64,000 nucleotides of DNA from Cognatiluteimonas weifangensis (GCF_003416885.1 NZ_QVPD01000002.1:62001-126000), one strand, 5' to 3'; shown: positions 7,510-21,919, counted from the first letter of the stretch. A program made the numbers and translations. The notes: generated from the letters alone by a model not told the origin.

Positions 7510-8862
7510 ATGGCCGAGTTGAAGCAAGCACGCGTCCCCGACATCGGCGGCTACGACGACGTGCCGGTGATCGAGGTGCTGGTCGCGGTCGGCGACACGG
7601 TCGCGGCCGACCAGGGCCTGGTCACGCTGGAATCGGACAAGGCGACGATGGAGGTGCCGGCGCCGTTCGCCGGCGTGGTTCGCGAGCTCAAGGTCAAGCT
7701 CGGCGACACGGTGTCGGAAGGCAGCGTCGTGGCCCTGATCGAAGCGGCGACCGCCGGGCAGGCGACGGAGCCGGCGCCGCCGGCGGCAGCGGTGCCCGCG
7801 CCGGCGCCGGCGCCGGCAGCGGCCGAGGCGCCCCGACCCTCGGCGCCGGCCGAGCCGCCGCCGCCCGCCGCTGCGCCGCGCCCGGGCCCGGCGGCGGCAC
7901 CGCTGCGCTTCGCGGCCGAGGCGGTGCTGCCGGGCAAGGTGCCCTACGCCAGCCCGGCGGTGCGGGTGTTCGCGCGCGAGCTGGGCGTGGACCTGACGCA
8001 GGTGTCCGGCAGCGAGCGCGGCGGCCGCATCTCCAGGCACGACGTGCAGCAGTTCGTGAAAGCCACGCTGCAACGCGGCGCGGCCGGCGGCGCAGGGGCC
8101 GGCCGCGGGCTCGATCTGCTGCCGTGGCCGCAAGTCGACTTCGCCAAATTCGGCGAGATCGAGACCCGCGAACTGAGCCGCATCCAGAAGCTCTCCGGCG
8201 CCAACCTGGCCCGCAACTGGGCGATGATCCCGCACGTCACCCAGCACGACGACGCCGACATCACCGAGCTCGAGGCGCTGCGCGTGGCGCTCAACGAGGA
8301 ACACACGAAAGCCATCGCCAAGGGCGGCGCGGCCAAGCTGACGATGCTGGCGTTCATCATCAAGGCCAGCGTCGCCGCCTTGCAGAAATACCCGACCTTC
8401 AACGCCTCGCTCGACGCCGACGGCGAACACCTGGTGCTGAAGCGGTATTTCCACATCGGTTTCGCGGCCGACACGCCCAACGGCCTGGTGGTGCCGGTGG
8501 TGCGCGACTGCGACCGCAAGGGCGTGCTGGAGATCGCCGCCGAGACCGCGGAACTGGCGGCCAAGGCGCGCGAAGGCAAGCTCGGTCCGGCGCAGATGCA
8601 GGGCGGCTGCTTCACCATCAGCTCGCTGGGCGGCATCGGCGGCACCGGCTTCACGCCGATCATCAACGCGCCGGAAGTCGCGATCCTGGGCGTGTCGAGG
8701 GCGGCGCTGCGGCCGGTGTGGAGCGGCGGGAAGTTCGAGCCGCGGCTGCTGCTGCCGCTGTCGCTGAGCTACGACCACCGCGTGATCGACGGCGCCGCCG
8801 CCGCGCGTTTCACCGCCTACCTGGCGCAACTGCTCGGCGACCTGCGCCGGGCGCTGCTCTGA
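7510..8862 (+). CDS. aceF: Dihydrolipoyllysine-residue acetyltransferase (pyruvate dehydrogenase E2)
   Basis: A 450-residue E2 subunit that transfers acetyl groups from lipoamide to CoA in the pyruvate dehydrogenase complex. One N-terminal lipoyl domain has its lipoylated Lys44 in [10 protein letters not shown] long Ala/Pro linker follows, then an E1/E3-binding domain (about residues 142-182, VPYASPAVRVFARELGV) and the catalytic core ending in SYDHRVIDGA with His423 and Asp427. A single lipoyl domain is fewer than the two or three of many gammaproteobacterial AceF proteins. E3 follows 117 bp downstream; E1 (aceE) is not adjacent. Confidence 0.93.
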   Translation: MAELKQARVPDIGGYDDVPVIEVLVAVGDTVAADQGLVTLESDKATMEVPAPFAGVVRELKVKLGDTVSEGSVVALIEAATAGQATEPAPPAAAVPAPAPAPAAAEAPRPSAPAEPPPPAAAPRPGPAAAPLRFAAEAVLPGKVPYASPAVRVFARELGVDLTQVSGSERGGRISRHDVQQFVKATLQRGAAGGAGAGRGLDLLPWPQVDFAKFGEIETRELSRIQKLSGANLARNWAMIPHVTQHDDADITELEALRVALNEEHTKAIAKGGAAKLTMLAFIIKASVAALQKYPTFNASLDADGEHLVLKRYFHIGFAADTPNGLVVPVVRDCDRKGVLEIAAETAELAAKAREGKLGPAQMQGGCFTISSLGGIGGTGFTPIINAPEVAILGVSRAALRPVWSGGKFEPRLLLPLSLSYDHRVIDGAAAARFTAYLAQLLGDLRRALL

Positions 8863-8979
8863 ACGGATGACGCAGGCCCGGGCGCGGTCCGAGCGGGCCG
8901 TGCCGCCGCGGCCGGCGTTCCGGACCCCGGCGGCCCGCGGCACGGACGGCAACCGGGCCCTGCCCGAAGCGAGGATGCG

Positions 8980-10779
8980 ATGCCCGACATGATTGACGTG
9001 AAGGTTCCCGACATCGGCGGCTACGACGACGTGCCGGTGATCGAGCTGCTGGTCGCCGTCGGCGACACCGTGGCGAAGGACCAGGGGCTGGTCACCCTGG
9101 AATCGGACAAGGCGACGATGGAAGTGCCGTCGTCGGCCGCCGGCGTGGTCCGCGAGTTGAAGGTCAATCTGGGCGATACGGTGTCCGAGGGCAGCGTGAT
9201 CGCGGTGCTGGAAGCCGAGGGCGCCGCGGCGCCGGCGGCGCAACCCGCCTCCGCGCCGCAGGCGGCCGCATCCGCGGCGGCCGCGGGCGCCGCTGCCGTG
9301 TCGGCGCAGCCCGCAGCTGTGTCGGCGCCCGCGCCGCAGGCCGCGGCCGCCAGCGGCCGCCAGGCCGACATCGAGTGCGCGCTGGTCGTGATCGGCGCCG
9401 GCCCCGGCGGCTACAGCGCCGCGTTCCGCGCCGCCGACCTGGGCCTGGACACGGTGCTGGTCGAGCGTTACCCCACCCTCGGCGGCGTCTGCCTCAACGT
9501 CGGCTGCATCCCGTCGAAGGCGCTGCTGCACGCCGCCGACGTGATCGAGCAGGCCGCGCACGCCGGCGAGTACGGCGTCGAGTTCGGCAAGCCGAAGCTC
9601 GCGCTCGACAAGCTGCGCGCGTACAAGGACAAGGTCGTCGGCCAGCTCACCCGTGGCCTGGCCGGCATGGCGAAGCAGCGCGAGGTGCGCGTGGTGCAGG
9701 GCACGGCGAAGTTCGTGTCCGCCAACGAGCTCGAGATCGCGAACGCCGAGGGCAAGACGCAATTGCTGCGCTTCGCCCAATGCATCGTCGCCGCCGGCTC
9801 GCAGGCGGTGCGCCTGCCGATTTTCCCGTGGGACGACCCGCGGGTGATGGATTCCACCGGTGCGCTCGAGCTGGCCGACGTGCCGAAGTCGCTGCTGGTC
9901 GTGGGTGGCGGCATCATCGGCCTGGAAATGGCCACGGTGTACCGCGCGCTCGGCAGCGCCGTCACCGTGGTCGAGTTCATGGACCAGCTGATGCCGGGTG
10001 CCGACGCCGACCTGGTCAAGCCGCTGGCCGAGCGCCTGAAGAAGCAGGGCGTGGCCGTGCACCTGAAAACCAGGGCCGTCGCCGCCAAGGCCACGAAACA
10101 AGGCATCGAGTGCGCGTTCGAAGGCGCGAGCCTCCCCGCCGCGAGCACCTACGATCGCGTGCTGGTCGCGGTCGGCCGCGCGCCCAACGGCGGCAAGCTC
10201 GACGCGGCGAAGGCCGGCGTCGCGGTCGACGAGCGCGGCTTCATCACGGTCGACGCGCAGATGCGGACCAACGTGCCGCACATCTTCGCCATCGGCGATC
10301 TGGTCGGGCAGCCGATGCTGGCGCACAAGGCGACGCACGAGGCGCACCTTGCGGCGGAAGTGGCCGCGGGCCTGAAGCGCGAATGGGTCGCGCGGGTGAT
10401 CCCGTCGGTGGCCTACACCGATCCGGAGATCGCCTGGGTCGGCGTCACCGAGGCCGAGGCGCAAGCCAAGGGGCTGGCAGTGGAGGTCGGCCGGTTCCCG
10501 TGGAGCGCCTCGGGCCGCGCGATCGGGCTGGGCCGCACCGAAGGCTTCACCAAGCTGCTGTTCGACGCGCAGTCGCAGCGGATCGTCGGCGGCGGCATTG
10601 TCGGCGTGCATGCGGGCGAGCTGATCGCCGAAATCGCGCTGGCGATCGAGCTGGGCGCCGAGGCCGCGGACATCGGCCATACCATCCACCCGCACCCGAC
10701 CCTGAGCGAGTCGGTGGGCCTGGCCGGCGAGGCTTTCATGGGCACCCTCACCGACCTGTACCAGCCCCGGCGCGGCTGA
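8980..10779 (+). CDS. lpdA: Dihydrolipoyl dehydrogenase with N-terminal lipoyl domain (PDH E3)
   Basis: A 599-residue flavoprotein that reoxidises dihydrolipoamide with NAD+. The first about 80 residues are a lipoyl domain (Lys44 in ESDKATMEV) almost identical to that of the neighbouring E2; an Ala-rich linker leads to the FAD/NAD(P) disulfide reductase part. FAD motif [10 protein letters not shown], redox pair Cys171/Cys176 in [16 protein letters not shown] motif [12 protein letters not shown], and catalytic His572 with Glu577 in HPHPTLSE are all present. Lipoyl-fused E3 enzymes are known from Neisseria, Ralstonia and Xanthomonas. A hairpin follows the stop. Confidence 0.93.
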   Translation: MPDMIDVKVPDIGGYDDVPVIELLVAVGDTVAKDQGLVTLESDKATMEVPSSAAGVVRELKVNLGDTVSEGSVIAVLEAEGAAAPAAQPASAPQAAASAAAAGAAAVSAQPAAVSAPAPQAAAASGRQADIECALVVIGAGPGGYSAAFRAADLGLDTVLVERYPTLGGVCLNVGCIPSKALLHAADVIEQAAHAGEYGVEFGKPKLALDKLRAYKDKVVGQLTRGLAGMAKQREVRVVQGTAKFVSANELEIANAEGKTQLLRFAQCIVAAGSQAVRLPIFPWDDPRVMDSTGALELADVPKSLLVVGGGIIGLEMATVYRALGSAVTVVEFMDQLMPGADADLVKPLAERLKKQGVAVHLKTRAVAAKATKQGIECAFEGASLPAASTYDRVLVAVGRAPNGGKLDAAKAGVAVDERGFITVDAQMRTNVPHIFAIGDLVGQPMLAHKATHEAHLAAEVAAGLKREWVARVIPSVAYTDPEIAWVGVTEAEAQAKGLAVEVGRFPWSASGRAIGLGRTEGFTKLLFDAQSQRIVGGGIVGVHAGELIAEIALAIELGAEAADIGHTIHPHPTLSESVGLAGEAFMGTLTDLYQPRRG

Positions 10780-10816
10780 GTCGTCGGCCGGGCCGGCGCC
10801 CGGGGCCGCAAGGCGA

Positions 10817-10840
10817 AGCCCCGGCCTTGCGGCCGGGGCT
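10817..10840 (+). terminator. Hairpin terminator after lpdA
   Basis: A perfect 10-bp stem AGCCCCGGCC with TTGC loop lies 38 nt after the lpdA stop. There is no U-tract, so termination may need help, but no other gene lies between it and the atp promoter. Confidence 0.55.
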
Positions 10841-11011
10841 CCTGGGACCTGCTGCGAGTTCGACGAGGAAGGAAAGCAGGCCTCACGAAAATGGACCGGC
10901 GGTTCCGGCAAAGGTTCCGGCCATTCGTCGCCCGGATGCCGGCGGGCGGGCGGCTGTTTGCGGTCGCCGGACACACGGCCTATTCAGCCCGTCGCGCCAG
11001 CCCTGCGACGG

Positions 11012-11041
11012 TTGCCGCTGAAAATCCGCCACTGCTATAAT
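11012..11041 (+). promoter_or_regulatory. Sigma70 promoter of the ATP synthase operon
   Basis: TTGCCG at 11012-11017 and a perfect TATAAT at 11036-11041, separated by 18 bp, lie about 65 bp before the first gene of the atp operon. This is the clearest housekeeping promoter in the window and fits the high expression expected for ATP synthase. Confidence 0.8.
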
Positions 11042-11105
11042 TCTGCGGCTTAGCGGTGCCGTTTTACGCGGCCGCCGGTGCCACCCTCCAGCTGACGAGT
11101 CGCGC

Positions 11106-12728
<1,623 letters not shown>

Positions 12729-12800
12729 TCCGGCGCGATTCGACGCTACGCGAACCAGGCATCGCCGGCGGCCCGCCGCCGGCAGCAGGAGCACCGCAAC

Positions 12801-13271
12801 ATGCTACCCAACCTCACTCTGGTCATTCAGGGACTCGCGTTCTTCGCGACCACCTGGCTGGTGATGAAATTCGGCTGGCCGCACATCATCGGCGCGATCG
12901 AGGAACGCCAGCGCAAGATCGCCGAAGGCCTCGCCGCCGCCGACCGCAGCCAGAAGGACCTGGCGCAGGCGCAGGACAAGGTCAACGAGGCGCTGAAGGA
13001 AGCGCGGGTCAAGGCCAACGAGATCATCGACCAGGCCCACCAGCGCGCCAACCAGATCGTCGAGGCGGCCAAGAACGACGCCATCGCCGAGGCCAACCGG
13101 CAGAAGGTGCTGGCACAGTCGGAAATCGACGCCGCCGCCAACCGCGCCCGCGAGGAACTGCGCATGCAGGTCTCCACGCTCGCGGTCGCCGGCGCCGAGA
13201 AGCTGCTGCGCCGCCAGATCGACGCCAGCGCGCAGAAGGCGCTGCTGGACGAGCTGGCCGCGGAGATCTGA
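12801..13271 (+). CDS. atpF: ATP synthase F0 subunit b
   Basis: A 156-residue peripheral-stalk subunit: one N-terminal membrane helix ([16 protein letters not shown]) and a long charged helical coiled coil rich in Ala, Glu, Lys and Gln that reaches F1. Standard length for the family. AGCAGGAG lies upstream of the ATG. The atpH ATG follows 4 nt after its stop. Confidence 0.95.
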   Translation: MLPNLTLVIQGLAFFATTWLVMKFGWPHIIGAIEERQRKIAEGLAAADRSQKDLAQAQDKVNEALKEARVKANEIIDQAHQRANQIVEAAKNDAIAEANRQKVLAQSEIDAAANRAREELRMQVSTLAVAGAEKLLRRQIDASAQKALLDELAAEI

Positions 13272-13275
13272 GCCG

Positions 13276-13803
13276 ATGAGCCAGGCCCTGACCCTCGCCC
13301 GTCCCTACGCCCGCGCCGCGTTCGGCATCGCCCGCGACCAGCACGCGCTGGCGCCGTGGTCGCAGGCGCTGGCCCTGGCCGCGCGGATCGCCGCCGATCC
13401 GCGGGTGGCGCAGCTGCTGGGCGATCCCAAGCTGGGCGACGCCGAGGCGGTCGCGCTGTTGGCGCCGGAGCCGGCGGACGCCGCGTTCGCGCGCTTCCTC
13501 GCGCTGCTGGCGGGCAACCGCCGGCTGGCGCTGCTGCCGGAGATCGCCGGCCTGTACGAGGACCTGCGCAACGAGGCCGAGCGCGTGGTCAAGGCGACGG
13601 TGACCTCGGCGGTGGCGCTGCCGGCCGCCGAACTCGACGGCATCAAGGCCGCGCTCAAGCGCCGCTTCGGCCGCGAAGTCGAGCTCGCGGCCGCGGTCGA
13701 CGCCTCGCTGATCGGCGGCGCGGTGATCGATGCCGGCGACGTGGTCATCGACGGCTCGCTCAAGGGCAAGCTCGGGCGCCTGCAGTCGGCGCTGGCAAGT
13801 TGA
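13276..13803 (+). CDS. atpH: ATP synthase F1 subunit delta
   Basis: A 175-residue subunit joining the b-dimer to the top of F1. N-terminal helical domain begins [16 protein letters not shown], the usual delta signature, and the C-terminal part includes [18 protein letters not shown], the conserved OSCP/delta end. Closely packed after atpF; a 103-bp spacer to atpA contains a short GC hairpin. Confidence 0.94.
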   Translation: MSQALTLARPYARAAFGIARDQHALAPWSQALALAARIAADPRVAQLLGDPKLGDAEAVALLAPEPADAAFARFLALLAGNRRLALLPEIAGLYEDLRNEAERVVKATVTSAVALPAAELDGIKAALKRRFGREVELAAAVDASLIGGAVIDAGDVVIDGSLKGKLGRLQSALAS

Positions 13804-13906
13804 AGCCGGGAGCCTGGGACCGGGCCCCCGACACCCGTTCCCCGGTCCCCCAAACGTAAATCGAAAGCCGCCCCGCGCCGTGCGGGGAGCGATCAAGGAA
13901 ACAGCA

Positions 13907-15472
<1,566 letters not shown>

Positions 15473-15481
15473 ACCGGCGGA

Positions 15482-15600
15482 ATTCGGGATTCTGGATTCG
15501 GGATTGCTGATTAGTCAGAGCGGGGTTTTCGTGGCGTGAGCTGATCCGCTTTTGCGGATCGAGGATCGCGGATCGCGGATCACCGCTCGCGGAGCGAGCA
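15482..15600. repeat. Short tandem and inverted repeats in the atpA-atpG spacer
   Basis: The spacer holds a direct repeat of GGATTCGGGATT (15482-15505 region), a 7-bp hairpin GATCCGC-TTTT-GCGGATC (15543-15560), a run of four GCGGATC-type heptads (15554-15581, one variant) and a hairpin GCTCGC-GGA-GCGAGC (15585-15599) that contains the GGAG box of atpG. Nothing else is encoded here. Confidence 0.7.
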
Positions 15601-15601
15601 G

Positions 15602-16465
15602 ATGGCAGGCGGCAAGGAAATCAAGACGAAGATCAAGAGCGTGCAGAACACCCGCAAGGTGACGCGCGCGCTGGAAATGGTCTCCGCCTCCAAGATCCGC
15701 AAGGCCCAGGAGCGGATGAAGGCCTCGCGCCCGTACGCGCGGGCGATGAAGCAGGTGATCGGCCACCTCGCGCACGCGCACTCCGAGTACCGGCACCCGT
15801 ACCTGGTCCAGCGCGAGCAGATCCGGCGCGTGGGCTACATCATCGTCTCCTCCGACCGCGGCCTGGCCGGCGGCCTCAACAACAACCTGTTCCGCAAGCT
15901 GCTGGGCGAGATCCACAAGTGGCAGCAGCAGGGCGTGCAGGTCGATGTCGTCACCATCGGCCAGAAAGCCTCGGTGTTCTTCCGCAGGATCAAGGTCGAC
16001 ATGCTGGCCTCGGTCACCCACGTCGGCGACCAGCCGCGGGTGGAGCAGCTGGTGGGCGTGATCAAGGTGATGCTCGACGCCTACAGCGCCGGCACCATCG
16101 ACAAGGTGTTCCTGAGCTACAACGACTTCGTCAACACCATGACCCAGCGCGCGGCCTTCGACCAGCTGCTGCCGCTGGCGGCCTCGGAGGAGGACGTCGC
16201 GCGCCACGACTGGGACTACCTGTACGAGCCCGACGCGCAGGTCGTGCTGGAGCACGTGCTGACCCGCTACATCGAGTCGCTGGTGTACCAGGCGGTGCTG
16301 GAGAACATCGCTTCCGAGCACGCCGCGCGCATGGTCGCGATGAAGGCGGCCAGCGACAACGCCAGCAAGCTGATCGACACCCTGAACCTGGTCTACAACA
16401 AGGCCCGGCAGGCGGCGATCACCCAGGAGATTTCCGAGATCGTCGGCGGGGCCGCGGCGGTTTGA
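15602..16465 (+). CDS. atpG: ATP synthase F1 subunit gamma
   Basis: A 287-residue central rotor subunit. N-terminal helix [20 protein letters not shown] and C-terminal helix with [16 protein letters not shown].. carry the family signature ([14 protein letters not shown]). The only ribosome-binding site, GGAG 8 nt before the ATG, lies in the loop and stem of a small hairpin, which could tune its translation relative to atpA. Confidence 0.95.
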   Translation: MAGGKEIKTKIKSVQNTRKVTRALEMVSASKIRKAQERMKASRPYARAMKQVIGHLAHAHSEYRHPYLVQREQIRRVGYIIVSSDRGLAGGLNNNLFRKLLGEIHKWQQQGVQVDVVTIGQKASVFFRRIKVDMLASVTHVGDQPRVEQLVGVIKVMLDAYSAGTIDKVFLSYNDFVNTMTQRAAFDQLLPLAASEEDVARHDWDYLYEPDAQVVLEHVLTRYIESLVYQAVLENIASEHAARMVAMKAASDNASKLIDTLNLVYNKARQAAITQEISEIVGGAAAV

Positions 16466-17977
<1,512 letters not shown>

Positions 17978-17986
17978 GTTTTCGTC

Positions 17987-18081
17987 CCCTCTCCCGCCCG
18001 CGGGAGAGGGTCGGGGCGAGGGTTGGCGTTGCGCCGGTCCCCCGCCCTCATCCCCGACCTCTTCCGCAAGCGGGAGAGGGG
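17987..18081. repeat. REP-like inverted repeat inside the atp operon
   Basis: A 10-bp perfect stem CCCTCTCCCG/CGGGAGAGGG (17987-18010, loop CCCG) is followed by TCGGGGCGAGGG. After about 25 bp the same motif returns in inverted orientation (CCCTCATCCCCGACC, then GCGGGAGAGGGG). The two halves can also pair with each other. This GGGAGAGGG-TCGGGG-GAGGG motif is a widespread intergenic repeat in Xanthomonadaceae and pseudomonads. Confidence 0.75.
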
Positions 18082-18104
18082 GGCAAGGTCGAAGGGCGTT
18101 ACCC

Positions 18105-18530
18105 ATGGCATCCACCATCCGTTGCGACATCGTCAGTGCCGAGGCTGAGATCTTCCGGGGCGAGGCCACCATGGTCGTGGCCACCGGCGAGATGGGCGAG
18201 CTCGGCATCGCGCCGCGGCACGCGCCGCTGATCACCCGGCTCAAGCCCGGCAAGGTGGTGGTGACCACGCCGTCGGGCGAGCAGCTGGACTTCGCCATTT
18301 CCGGCGGCATCCTCGAGGTGCAGCCGCAGGTGGTGACGGTGCTGGCCGACACCGCGGTGCGCGCGCAGGACATCGACGAAGCCTCGGTGCTGGCGGCCAA
18401 GGAAGAGGCCGAGCGCATCCTCGCCCACCGCGGCGAGGCCATGGACGTGGCCGAGGCGCAGCAGCGCCTGGCCGAGGTCACCGCGCAACTGCAGGCGCTG
18501 GAACGGCTGCGCAAGAGCCTCAAGCACTAG
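18105..18530 (+). CDS. atpC: ATP synthase F1 subunit epsilon
   Basis: A 141-residue subunit that inhibits idle ATP hydrolysis. N-terminal beta-sandwich ([27 protein letters not shown]) and C-terminal two-helix domain ([11 protein letters not shown]...[10 protein letters not shown]) are complete. It closes the operon; only a weak AAGG box precedes the ATG, which follows a repeat element. A strong terminator lies 49 bp downstream. Confidence 0.95.
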   Translation: MASTIRCDIVSAEAEIFRGEATMVVATGEMGELGIAPRHAPLITRLKPGKVVVTTPSGEQLDFAISGGILEVQPQVVTVLADTAVRAQDIDEASVLAAKEEAERILAHRGEAMDVAEAQQRLAEVTAQLQALERLRKSLKH

Positions 18531-18578
18531 GCGCCTTGCGCCGCAGCGGCCGCCCCGAGCAGTCGCCGCAGGTTTCCG

Positions 18579-18605
18579 GAAACGCCGGCCTTGTGCCGGC
18601 GTTTC
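18579..18605. terminator. Intrinsic terminator of the atp operon
   Basis: An 11-bp perfect stem GAAACGCCGGC with a CTTGT loop, whose 3' arm ends in TTTC followed by TG. A/T pairs at the base allow it to work in both directions, ending the atp transcript and the convergent gtrA-like gene. Confidence 0.8.
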
Positions 18606-18618
18606 TGTCGCGCGCGGT

Positions 18619-18999
18619 CTACTTGCGGTACACCCAGTGCCGCGACAGCACGAACCCGACCACCCCCAGCGCGAACTCCACCGCCGGCTTGGCCAGCCAC
18701 GCCCAGCGCAGCCCGGCGAACTCGTCGATCACGCCCAGCGACCAGGTGCTGATCGCGGTGGTGCCCAGCCACATCAGCATGAAGCGCTGCAGCTGGGTGC
18801 GGCCGATCGCGGTGTCGTCGCCGGCGAAGGTCAGCTTGCCGTTGAGCCAGTAGCCCAGCAGCGCGCCGGCGACGCGGCCGGCGACGTTGGCCGGCTCCAC
18901 CGCCATCCAGTGGCTCAGCAGCACCATCACGCCCCAGTCCACCAGCCACTGCACCCCGCCGACCAGCAGGTAGTGGCGCGCGTGCCGGCCCAGGCTCAT
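18619..18999 (-). CDS. GtrA-like family membrane protein
   Basis: A 126-residue protein with four membrane helices and the GtrA signature (HYLLVGGVQWLVDWG at the start, VVGFVLSRHWVYR at the end). GtrA proteins are thought to help flip polyprenyl-linked sugars during surface polysaccharide modification. An upstream in-frame ATG at 19050 would add 17 residues; neither start has a good ribosome-binding site, and 18999 matches the usual family length. It is convergent with atpC and divergent from glmU. Confidence 0.8.
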   Translation of the reverse strand: MSLGRHARHYLLVGGVQWLVDWGVMVLLSHWMAVEPANVAGRVAGALLGYWLNGKLTFAGDDTAIGRTQLQRFMLMWLGTTAISTWSLGVIDEFAGLRWAWLAKPAVEFALGVVGFVLSRHWVYRK

Positions 19000-19125
19000 G
19001 GCGCGGTCGGCCCGCACAGGGACAGGGAAGCGTCGGACATTGCGATCCATGCATGGTCGGGACAGGCTCCGCATCCTAGCAGCGGGCGCCGGTAGAATCC
19101 CGCCATGGCCATCGCCGGAACGCCC

Positions 19126-20490
19126 ATGCCCGCCCCCCTGCACGTCGTGATCCTCGCCGCCGGCGAGGGCAAGCGGATGCGCTCCGCGTTGCCCAAGGTG
19201 CTGCAGTGCATCGCCGCCCGGCCGATGCTGGCGCACGTGCTCGACACCGCCCGCGCGCTGCAGCCGGCCGCGATCCACGTGGTCCACGGCCACGGCGGCG
19301 CGCAGGTGCGTGCCGCCTTCGCCGGGCAGCCGGACCTGCGCTGGGTCGAGCAGGCGCAGCAGCTGGGCACCGGCCACGCCGTGCAGCAGGCGCTGCCGGC
19401 GGTGCCGGACGCGGCCCGGGTGCTGGTGCTGTACGGCGACGTGCCGCTGCTCACCGCAGCCACCCTGCAGCGCCTGCTCGCGGTGCCGGGGCCGCTGGCG
19501 GTACTGGGCGCCGAGCCCGGCGACCCGGACGGGTACGGCCGCATCGTGCGCGACGCCGAGGGCCGCGTCGCCGCGATCGTCGAACACAAGGACGCCGACG
19601 CCGGGCAGCGCCGCATCGGCCTGGTCAACACCGGCGTGATCGCGGCGCAGGCGGCCGCGCTCAGGCGCTGGCTGGCGGCGCTGCGCAACGACAACGCGCA
19701 GGGCGAGTACTACCTGACCGACGTGTTCGCGCAGGCGGCGGCCGAATACGTCCCGGCGGAGATCGTGGTTGCCGCCGACGCGCTGGAAACCGAAGGCGCC
19801 AACGACCCCTGGCAGCTGGCGCAGCTGGAGCGCGCGTTCCAGCTGCGCGCGGTGCGCGCGCTGTGCGCGCAGGGCGTGCGCTTCGCCGACCCGGCGCGGG
19901 TCGAGATCCGCGGCACGGTCAGCGCCGGACGCGACGTCGAGATCGATGTCGACGTGGTCCTGGAAGGCGAGGTCGTGCTCGGCGACAACGTGCGCATCGG
20001 CCCGTTCTGCCGGCTGCGCGACGTGGCGCTGGCCGCCGGCAGCCAGGTGCGCGCGCACTGCGACCTGGAGGGCGCGCGCAGCGACGGCGCGGTGCTGATC
20101 GGTCCGTTCGCGCGCCTGCGCCCGGGCACGGTGCTCGCCGACGGCGTGCACATCGGCAACTTCGTCGAGACCAAGAACGCGCGCCTGGGCGACGGCAGCA
20201 AGGCCAACCACCTGACGTACCTCGGCGATGCCGTCGTCGGCAGCCGGGTCAACGTCGGCGCCGGCACCATCACCTGCAACTACGACGGCGTCCACAAGTC
20301 CACCACCACGATCGGCGACGGCGCCTTCATCGGTTCCAATGCGTCGCTGGTGGCGCCGGTGGCCATCGGCGCCGAGGCCACCATCGGCGCCGGCTCGGTG
20401 ATCACCCGCGATGCGCCGGCCGCGCAGCTGACGATCGCGCGCGCGCGCCAGGCGACGGTGCCCGGCTGGCAGCGGCCGAAGAAGAAATAA
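19126..20490 (+). CDS. glmU: Bifunctional UDP-N-acetylglucosamine pyrophosphorylase / glucosamine-1-phosphate acetyltransferase
   Basis: A 454-residue cytosolic enzyme making UDP-GlcNAc for peptidoglycan and LPS. N-terminal uridyltransferase has [17 protein letters not shown] and LYGDVPLL; the C-terminal left-handed beta-helix has the acetyltransferase site ([19 protein letters not shown] and YLGDA). The family normally begins a few residues before LHVVILAAG, which favours ATG 19126. A TAGAAT box at 19093-19098 lies 6 nt before an in-frame ATG at 19105, so a leaderless start there (461 residues) is also possible. Confidence 0.93.
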   Translation: MPAPLHVVILAAGEGKRMRSALPKVLQCIAARPMLAHVLDTARALQPAAIHVVHGHGGAQVRAAFAGQPDLRWVEQAQQLGTGHAVQQALPAVPDAARVLVLYGDVPLLTAATLQRLLAVPGPLAVLGAEPGDPDGYGRIVRDAEGRVAAIVEHKDADAGQRRIGLVNTGVIAAQAAALRRWLAALRNDNAQGEYYLTDVFAQAAAEYVPAEIVVAADALETEGANDPWQLAQLERAFQLRAVRALCAQGVRFADPARVEIRGTVSAGRDVEIDVDVVLEGEVVLGDNVRIGPFCRLRDVALAAGSQVRAHCDLEGARSDGAVLIGPFARLRPGTVLADGVHIGNFVETKNARLGDGSKANHLTYLGDAVVGSRVNVGAGTITCNYDGVHKSTTTIGDGAFIGSNASLVAPVAIGAEATIGAGSVITRDAPAAQLTIARARQATVPGWQRPKKK

Positions 20491-20492
20491 AC

Positions 20493-20515
20493 CCTGCCCC
20501 CCCGACGCGGGCAGG
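20493..20515. terminator. Hairpin between convergent glmU and histidine kinase genes
   Basis: A 7-bp stem CCTGCCC/GGGCAGG with a 9-nt loop begins 2 nt after the glmU stop and ends 11 bp before the stop of the leftward kinase gene. No T-run. Position between convergent genes supports a shared terminator. Confidence 0.45.
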
Positions 20516-20526
20516 TCGGAGCCGCG

Positions 20527-21876
20527 TCAGTCCGGCAGCACCAGGCTCACGCACAGGCCGCCGCCGGTGCGGTTGAGCAGGGCGATACGGCCGCCGTGGG
20601 CCTCGGCGATCTCGCGCGCCAGGGCCAGGCCCAGGCCGGTGCCGTGGCGCTTGGTCGAATAGAACGGCAGCAGCGCGTTGGCCAGCACCGCCTCGTTCAT
20701 GCCGCTGCCGCGGTCGAGCACGTCGATCCGCCAGGCCCCGGGCACGCGGCGCAGCGCCAGGGCGACATCCTCGGGCCGCGAACCGGACTCGTGCGCGTTC
20801 CTGAGCAGGTTCAACAATGCCTGCTCCAGCTGCGCGGCATCGATGCGGATGCTGGCGTCGCCGGGGTCGGCGTCCAGCGCGAACGCCACCTGGCTGCGCA
20901 GTTGCGCCAGGAAGCGCGCCCACGGCACCGGTTCGCGCCGCGGCGCCGGCAGCTTGGCGAAGCGCGCGTAGTCGCGGATGAAGCCTTCCAGATGGCGCGC
21001 GCGTTCCTCGATCGTGGCCAGCGCGGTCGGCAGCCGCTCCAACTGGCCGCGGCGCAGCAGCTCGGCGCCGGAGTGGGCGAGCGAGGCGATCGGCGCGAGC
21101 GAGTTGTTGAGCTCGTGGCTGATCACCCGGATCACCTTCTTCCAAGTCTGCACTTCCTGCCGGCGCAGTTCCGCGGTCAGCTGCCGCAGCAGCACCAGTT
21201 CGTGGCGGCGGCCGTTGAGGCGGAAGTGGCGGCGGGCGAGGTGGTAGATCTCCTCGTTGCCGGCGTCGATGTCGTCGGCCTCGCCCAGGGTGAACATGCC
21301 GTCGCCGCCGCGCGCGAACGCCTCGCGCAGCGCCGCGGGCGTGCGCGCCAGCAGCGCGTCGAAGGACTGGCCCTCGAGCTTGCGGCCGTCGCCGAGCAGC
21401 TTGCGCGCGGCGAGGTTGGCGTGGACCACGCGCCGCGAGGGATCCACCAGCAGCATCGCCACCGGCGTGTTCTGGACCATGGTGTCGAGCAGCAGCTCGC
21501 GCTGCACCAGCGCCAGGCGTTGCTCGCGCAACGCGTCGCCGAGGGCGTTGTGGGCGGCGACCAGCGTGCCCAGCGCGCCGCCGCCCTGCCACGCCACGCC
21601 GAAACCGAAATCGCCGTCGCGGTAGCTGGCGACACTGCCGGCGAGCGCGCGGAACAGCGCGTTCATCGGCGCGAACGCGCGCCGCACGTGGTACAGCAGC
21701 AGCGGCGCCAGCAGCGCCACCGCGAGCAGCGCGGCCCAGGCGCCCTGAAGCCAGCGCGACAGCAGCAGCGACAATGCCGCGGCGAGCGCGGCATACGCCA
21801 GCGCCAGCGCGGCGAACACCAGGCTCAACGGCAGCCGCTGGCGCCAGCGCATCATCGGCGCTGGCCGGGGTGGCAT
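20527..21876 (-). CDS. Sensor histidine kinase (NtrY/NtrB-type)
   Basis: A 449-residue inner-membrane kinase. Two helices (about residues 16-40 and 44-64) with almost no periplasmic loop, then a PAS-like domain (MVQNTPVAMLLVDP), a HisKA segment with His254 in VISHELNNSLAPI, and an ATPase domain with N-box LLRNAHES, DRGSGM and GTGLGLALAREI. The HELNN form of the H-box is typical of NtrY/NtrB-like kinases that pair with sigma54 activators. The gene lies 43 bp after the regulator gene, last in a six-gene leftward unit. The signal is unknown; lack of a periplasmic domain suggests sensing in the membrane or cytoplasm. Confidence 0.88.
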   Translation of the reverse strand: MPPRPAPMMRWRQRLPLSLVFAALALAYAALAAALSLLLSRWLQGAWAALLAVALLAPLLLYHVRRAFAPMNALFRALAGSVASYRDGDFGFGVAWQGGGALGTLVAAHNALGDALREQRLALVQRELLLDTMVQNTPVAMLLVDPSRRVVHANLAARKLLGDGRKLEGQSFDALLARTPAALREAFARGGDGMFTLGEADDIDAGNEEIYHLARRHFRLNGRRHELVLLRQLTAELRRQEVQTWKKVIRVISHELNNSLAPIASLAHSGAELLRRGQLERLPTALATIEERARHLEGFIRDYARFAKLPAPRREPVPWARFLAQLRSQVAFALDADPGDASIRIDAAQLEQALLNLLRNAHESGSRPEDVALALRRVPGAWRIDVLDRGSGMNEAVLANALLPFYSTKRHGTGLGLALAREIAEAHGGRIALLNRTGGGLCVSLVLPD

Positions 21877-21919
21877 CGCGCGGGCCCGGCGCGACGCGCA
21901 ACGCGGGTCGTGGTCGCAC

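Noticed and set aside
7249..10974. A 1241-residue open frame on the minus strand opposite aceF and lpdA
   Set aside because: It is antisense to two clear enzyme genes with intact motifs, its composition is the Arg/Ala/His/Gly mix of a shadow frame in GC-rich DNA, and no domain is seen.
10841..11005. A minus-strand gene upstream of the atp promoter (frame reaching 10976)
   Set aside because: The frame is Arg/Pro-rich, runs antisense into lpdA and has no ribosome-binding site.
18619..20295. A 558-residue minus-strand frame running through glmU into the GtrA-like gene
   Set aside because: Only the last about 126 residues are the real GtrA-like protein; the rest is the shadow of glmU.
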